From NCBI RefSeq assembly GCF_000204055.1, contig NW_006768770.1, forward strand, positions 1,175,258 to 1,239,257: a stretch of 64,000 nucleotides of DNA, in the 5' to 3' direction. Below, piece by piece: positions 59,251 to 64,000 of this stretch. The stretch's first letter is position 1, and each line of letters opens with the position of its first letter. This DNA is from Melampsora larici-populina 98AG31 (taxonomy: Eukaryota; Basidiomycota; Pucciniomycetes; Pucciniales; Melampsoraceae). Made by a program: the position numbers and the translations under genes. The notes beneath the pieces are model-generated. The model saw nothing but the letters and a program-made list of their open reading frames with translations, ran no database searches and was not told the origin of the DNA.

Positions 59251-60495
59251 ATGTCTTCCGTAAGTCGAATACTCTCTTTCGCTTTCTCGATTGCATTCTA
59301 TTCACTTCAAACCCGTTTGAATCTCATCTTGATACATTGTTTCACTTGTACTTTCTCTGGATGGTTAGGAGCGGGAGAACCAAGTTTACATGGCCAAGTG
59401 AGTTTCAAGTCACTTTACTTCCACTCTGATTTGTGTCATGTACTCTCAATCCTAACGTCAATATCTAATCCAATAGGCTCGCAGAGCAGGCTGAGCGATA
59501 TGACGAAATGGTCACTTTCATGAAAGACGTTGCCAAGGTGAATTTGCCATCACTCTTCTAACCTAGACAGTCGCGTAGACTGATCTCAATCGAGTTTTAA
59601 ACAGCTCGGAGTTGAGCTATCGGTTGAAGAACGTAACCTTTTATCAGTAGCCTACAAGAACGTCATTGGAGCTCGTCGGGCAAGCTGGCGTATAATCTCA
59701 TCCATTGAGCAAAAGGAAGATACGAAGGGTAATGAATTACATGTAGGAAAGATTAAGGAATATCGTTCAAAGGTTGAGGCTGAGCTTGCCGAAGTCTGTA
59801 ACGATATCTTGGCTGTTCTCGACCAGCATCTTATCCCAAGTGCTGAGGCCGGTGAAAGTAAAGTCTTTTACCACAAAATGTGGGTGATGAGTTTCACATT
59901 GTCTATTTTATAACTGTCTTGAGAACTGTATCATTGACGCGGTTTGCTGATCTTTACATAGGAAGGGTGATTACCACCGTTATTTGGCCGAGTTCGCTTC
60001 TGGCGATGGACGCAAAACAGCATCCGAGGCTGCTCATGAGTCTTACAAACAAGCCACTGAGATCGCTCAATCCGATTTGGCACCTACTCACCCAATCCGA
60101 CTTGGTCTCGCCTTGAACTTCTCAGTCTTTTACTATGAGATCCTCAACTCACCTGATCGAGCTTGTCATTTGGCTAAACAAGCTTTTGATGATGCGATTG
60201 CTGAACTTGATACACTCAGTGAGGAATCCTACAAGGATTCAACACTAATCATGCAACTCCTGAGGGATAACTTGACTCTCTGGACTTCTGACCTGCACGA
60301 TGGTATGTTGTCTTCCTGTGTTGATTTTGGTTGCTTAGCAAAGCCTACCCGTTGACTCACAACATTTCCATCTCTTCCTTTGTTTCACTAAACATAGCTG
60401 AGGACAAACCCGCTGAGGCTGCTGCTCAGCCCGAGGCCGCTGCTGAAGCTGCACCTGATGCTGAGGCCGCTGCCCCAGAAGCTACGGAGGCGTAA
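59251..60495 (+). CDS. 14-3-3 protein (BMH family)
   Basis: Exons are 59251-59259, 59369-59397, 59477-59537, 59605-59879, 59962-60302 and 60398-60495, 813 nt (270 aa). 14-3-3 dimers bind phosphoserine/threonine proteins in signalling and metabolism. Signatures: [39 protein letters not shown] (14-3-3 signature 1), [27 protein letters not shown], and [20 protein letters not shown] (signature 2). Phosphopeptide-binding Lys/Arg/Tyr positions appear conserved. The tail is Ala/Glu/Pro-rich ([14 protein letters not shown]), typical of the variable fungal C-terminus. The first coding exon is only three codons (MSS) and the second 29 nt. The long pyrimidine-rich leader suggests high expression. Confidence 0.97.
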
Positions 60496-60826
60496 AAGAC
60501 TCTATAATCGAATGATTTCTTTTTTGGTTTTCAAATCTTTCCTCCTTTGTTGACAAACATTCTTTGTCATCTACTACTTGGTTCTCAAATATATAGGGCT
60601 TTGCAAAATTCTAACACTACTACTACTACTACTACTTCCTTACTTTGATAACTTACCTCCTTTGTTTGCCGATTTTTCAATTTGACCTTTTTCATATCTC
60701 TTTTTTGTTTTGTTTTTGGTTTGGGGGAGTTGGATTTTTTTCTTATGATGAAGGGAAAGGGTTTTCTCTTGTGGATGAAATATATTTTTGAAATACGAAG
60801 TTGAAGATCTTTAACCTACTTACATA

Positions 60827-61528
60827 TCATCCTTTTGAGTTTTGAGAACTACGATGATCTTGGAGCTTGATGTTGGTAGTTTGGTTCATATCTTTAGACT
60901 CATCACACAGAAGCTGGTTCGGTATCAGACTCAGAGGACAAGTAGAATTCCTTAATTTTTCTTTGGCCTCCAAACGATTCGGCTTATCTGTATCGCGAAA
61001 CTTGGATATCCATCCTTTGTTCATTTAATCGTCACAAAAGCAAGATTTGTGGTGTTTATCATGAAGCGTTTGGGCGTGTGATCTAGATACCGTTTGGTTT
61101 TCATACTTGCAAGATAAGATATCTTTACGCTTCGTTATAAAAAAAGCCTTCTTCAAAGCATAAAACCTTTTCTCGACACCCTAAATAGGTCTTCCCACCT
61201 TACAAATAATCAGAAGAAAGCTCAAAGGTAAACTTTTATAACTCTCACCTCCTCCATCCAGACTTAGGTTACAATCTGATAAACTAAACAAGTGAGGACA
61301 CATTGAATTATCATTTTAAAAATGGATTTGTATCGGCACGTAGAATTTGGGACAAACTCCGAAAAATTTATAAGAAGGTAAAGAGGTAAAGAGGTAAAGA
61401 GGTAAAGAGGCAAAGAGGTAAAGAGGTAAAGAGGTAAAGGACATTGAGAACAGTTTACCAAAGATTAGTAAGAACTTCTTATAAGGGATTTGAGGCACCG
61501 CTTTCAAGTTCAACGGTAACACAGACAT
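60827..61528 (-). pseudogene. Decayed gene copy 1 with inserted minisatellite
   Basis: The minus strand encodes KGWISKFRDTDKPNRLEAKE at about 61010-60950. Its upstream piece, MIIQCVLTCLVYQIVT followed by a stop, lies at 61320-61264 and resembles FLIQCILTALARRITRY of the copy at 62465. An octanucleotide array interrupts the frame (61376-61440). The family is unidentified. Confidence 0.5.
61376..61440. repeat. (GAGGTAAA)n octanucleotide minisatellite
   Basis: Eight units of AGGTAAAG-type repeat, one with a T to C change. On the minus strand it reads as repeated LYLFTSLP-like residues. Confidence 0.95.
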
Positions 61529-61759
61529 CCCTACAAAGCCAACTTCGATAGCCCCGCTATCAGTTAATACTTCGTTCCAACAAGTTCAACTAATTATTAT
61601 CGGATTATCAGGTCTTCCTTCTTCATATCTCCTCTGAACCACCTCCCAAACAGTAACTTCAAAGAACCTGATCCATTCACAATCTGCGCAAAGATTCAAA
61701 TCGACTGTCGGCTGATCCAATTGTCTCTGGCTCAAATGGAGTAACAATCACGATTCATG

Positions 61760-62465
61760 ACACCAACATGCATTATGTTCAACCATGTGTCTGTGTATCC
61801 ATCCCGAATCGAGCCGCAGCCCAATATAACGGAACCGCGGAGTCCAGAGATTTTCTATGATTTTTTCTCAAGTGTCAACTGGCCTCCCAACGCTTTGGTC
61901 TATCATCGGCTTGTATCGGAAAACTTGGTGACAAGTATCCATCCTTTGATGGTAAAAAAAAGATGGCCTCATCATGAGACGTCTGCGTACGTTATCTTTA
62001 GAAGCGCAATTTATGAATACACAAAAATCTATATATGATATTTGTTCAAAGCCTTCTACAAAGAACAAAACAGTTTTTCAGCATCGGAAAGATGTCTTCA
62101 ATCCAGCAGAAACCACGTAGGCGAACTTATATAACTCTCAAGTTGCTCATACAAATTCAATAGCGGGTTATCCGACGAGCTAAAGCAGTCAGAATGCACT
62201 GAATTAGAAAATGCAAAGTATTTTCGGATGCCTTGATATCTTGGAGGTCTTGTCGATCGAGATTAATTCGATCCGAGAAAAACTGCGAACGGGTGACAAG
62301 TGCCTGTGATTCGCCGGTGAGCTCTATTGGATCCATCAGTTGCACTAAATCCACCTCATCCCCATTGATATCTTTGGTGGCGCTTGGATCAAATCTCTTG
62401 TAAAAAGTCATAGTCAAGCTGAGAATATAGATTTGGTGATCAAGGCATTTCAGCCGGTACATCAC
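61760..62465 (-). pseudogene. Decayed gene copy 2 of the same family
   Basis: A minus-strand frame at 62465-62157 (102 codons, DPIELTGESQALVTRSQFF ... FLIQCILTALARRITRY, stop) is preserved. Downstream, around 61760-62000, the counterpart of KGWIxKFxDT is broken by stops and indels. Nucleotide similarity with copy 1 runs in the same direction (TATCCATCCTTTG; GCCTCC(C)AAACG), which indicates a tandem duplication. Confidence 0.45.
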
Positions 62466-63519
62466 TTCAACATTTCTATGTGAGCCACCTCTTTCTGATC
62501 GTAGATGTTATGCCTGTTAGACCTGTGTTGAAGAACAGCAAAAAACAAAAATATTTCCACATAAGAGTGTTCTCAAACTCAAACTCTGTAATGGCAGTTC
62601 GGTACATAGAATGCTTCACTCATTCATGCTCTCGCCCATCACCACCATTCTGGGTTATCCGGTAATGTGACTCTATAGAATCACTATCTTCAAGCTTACC
62701 AGCGCATCCCTGCTGATTCCTCTCATGGGGCATGGAGTTCGTAATTTTTTAAGCATGCATTTAAGGTCGCCTTTCAAACACGTCTCATGGTGATATTTCA
62801 CTTGATTATATCCAAACAACATATCTGATTTTTGCGTGTCGGTGCGGTGAATGAATTCTTCAATGATGTGATTGAAGACTAACTCATTCCTTCTGGGTTC
62901 GCAAGAAATGTACGTTCAGGACATTGCGGAAATTGATTGAGTGAACCAGATGACGGTCGATCACTTGTTCCTCGAGTCATCTATTTCTGATGGACTCCCA
63001 AGTCGAATGTACGGATATACTTCATCACAACGCGCCCGAAACTTGTCCAAGAGTTTTGCAATAATGTTTCGCCTAGTCGGGGTGGATGATTAGTCGCGTG
63101 GACTGGCGTGGAGGTGTCAAAACTCACGCAAACTTTGAGGCAAAATTGTTGTCACCCTTTCTCGCTCACATGACGGGTTACATTTGAAATCATTGAAGCA
63201 AATGTGTCCCGATTTCCATGTAGCACATGAATGAAAACAGTCTGAAGCCTCGTGCAAAACCTCGATCACCCACATTTGTCAAAGCTATGAAGTGTTAGTC
63301 GCTTTTCAGTCCCTGATGCGGTGGGCGTGATGATGATTGAGCGGCCATCTTGTTGAGCCACAGTCTAATGCGGTTTGAAACCACGACCATAGGCATTCGT
63401 GCCAGGTTCGGTGCTTGTTTCAAGCTTATTGAACGCATGAGCCTTGAGTAGTGATATCTTAACTCGAAGCTAGTCTACTAAGACAATGTGCGGAGTAAAG
63501 GTATAAGAATCAATGCAAG

Positions 63520-64000
63520 ATGTCAGATCTCCAGGGTGAGTTGCTAGTCGTTCTAATTCTCGCATTTGAAGGTCTTCCTATATCTGAGTCTAATCCTACC
63601 TGGCACAATATGCCTTGGTGGAGATATCCAGCTCAGCGCTATGTGACGTGTGTATTTTTGTTATTCTCAACTGTCTGCCTCCCCATTGTCTGTCCTGTGT
63701 CCCCTGAAGGTGCAGAGGCTGCTCGAGCAAATTTTGGATGGGCCTCAGCCGCCAGTGGCGGTGAAGCACCTGTAGCGACTCCTGATCTCGAGGCCACCCC
63801 AGATCTTCTTCAGCATTTATCACGGGAGACACCTTCCCACCCAGATGCACAACGATCACAAATTAACCAAGACAAACTAGCGGTACCACCTTCAGACACG
63901 GATCCCGCAGGAACTCCATATGGTGCTTCACGTCGAACTACTTTAGATACAGGTCTTCGCCTTAGCCCTTCTTCGGCGTTCAGAATAGTAAGTCGTCAAC
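63520..64000 (+). CDS. 5' part of an unidentified membrane or secreted protein gene, cut by window edge
   Basis: A continuous frame of 160 codons from ATG at 63520 to the last base. The N-terminus MSDLQGELLVVLILAFEGLP is followed by WWRYPAQRYVTCVFLLFSTV with CLPIVCPVSPEG, a strong hydrophobic segment (signal anchor). A Pro/Ala/Asp/Ser-rich hydrophilic region follows (GWASAASGGEAPVATPDLEA; HLSRETPSHPDAQ; TTLDTGLRLSPSSAF). No domain is recognised. A second Met at 63610 just before the hydrophobic segment is an alternative start. An intron in the first 90 bases cannot be excluded. Confidence 0.6.
   Translation, partial: MSDLQGELLVVLILAFEGLPISESNPTWHNMPWWRYPAQRYVTCVFLLFSTVCLPIVCPVSPEGAEAARANFGWASAASGGEAPVATPDLEATPDLLQHLSRETPSHPDAQRSQINQDKLAVPPSDTDPAGTPYGASRRTTLDTGLRLSPSSAFRIVSRQ

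Larger units (their letters stand above)
60496..63519. other. 3' flank of 14-3-3, decayed duplicated segment, then intergenic DNA
   Basis: After the 14-3-3 3' UTR ((CTA)n at 60619-60639) comes a diverged tandem duplication (60827-61370 and 61760-62465) containing gene remnants. About 62600-63519 shows no recognisable gene and should include the promoter of the gene starting at 63520. Confidence 0.5.

Noticed and set aside
63596..63859. 87-codon minus frame near the right edge
   Set aside because: Antisense to a longer plus-strand frame with an anchor segment that runs off the window.
1..64000. tRNA, rRNA, CRISPR or prokaryotic operon features
   Set aside because: None recognised. Spliced genes and eukaryotic families rule out CRISPR and operons; tRNA genes could not be excluded without a structural scan.

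Overview
The window is nuclear DNA of a filamentous basidiomycete, most likely a rust fungus (Pucciniales, Melampsora-like). Genes have many short GT-AG introns of about 50-115 bp. Housekeeping genes alternate with small cysteine-rich secreted proteins, a DUF7872-type protein and repeat-rich accessory DNA, and the transposon genes (RecQ-like helicase, DUF6589, DDE_3 transposase, gag) are of kinds expanded in rusts. Exon models were built by eye. Most multi-exon models give a total coding length divisible by three, which is an internal check on the splice choices. Family names come from recognising motifs, not from a search.

Layout. 1-9.4 kb: an assembly gap (647-746), an 11-exon DUF7872-like secreted or membrane protein (2393-4800), a degenerate AGC-type kinase (complement 6757-7766) and a 10-cysteine secreted protein (complement 8613-9352). 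11.6-18.7 kb: a complete 7,090-bp DNA transposon with terminal inverted repeats and an 11-bp target duplication, carrying a RecQ-like helicase gene converging on a DUF6589 gene. 19-29 kb: a multi-pass membrane protein, then three minus-strand housekeeping genes: mitochondrial malonyl-CoA:ACP transacylase, an ACL4-type ribosomal chaperone and proteasome beta7. 29.8-37.3 kb: a 7.5-kb Tc1/mariner-type element with 52-bp perfect inverted repeats, TA duplications, a DDE transposase and an extra spliced gene of unknown role. 38-54.5 kb: two pairs of paralogous secreted-protein genes (A/A' and B/B'), with a young gag-only LTR retrotransposon between B and B', then repeat-rich DNA with at least three TA-flanked MITEs. 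55.5-60.5 kb: housekeeping DNA with an LYR-motif mitochondrial protein, divergent NHP2, and a 14-3-3 gene. 60.8-62.5 kb: two decayed copies of one segment. 63.5 kb to the edge: the 5' part of an unidentified membrane or secreted protein gene.

How it fits together. Conserved cellular genes form compact blocks, separated by transposon-rich blocks that hold the candidate effector genes. All five transposon-borne reading frames recognised here are nearly intact, yet each contains exactly one in-frame TGA, usually where an arginine (CGA) codon would be expected. None of the cellular gene models needs such a stop. CpG deamination (C to T at methylated CGA) would explain this; TGA readthrough is a less likely alternative. 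The most novel candidate is the helicase + DUF6589 transposon with its 11-bp target duplication.
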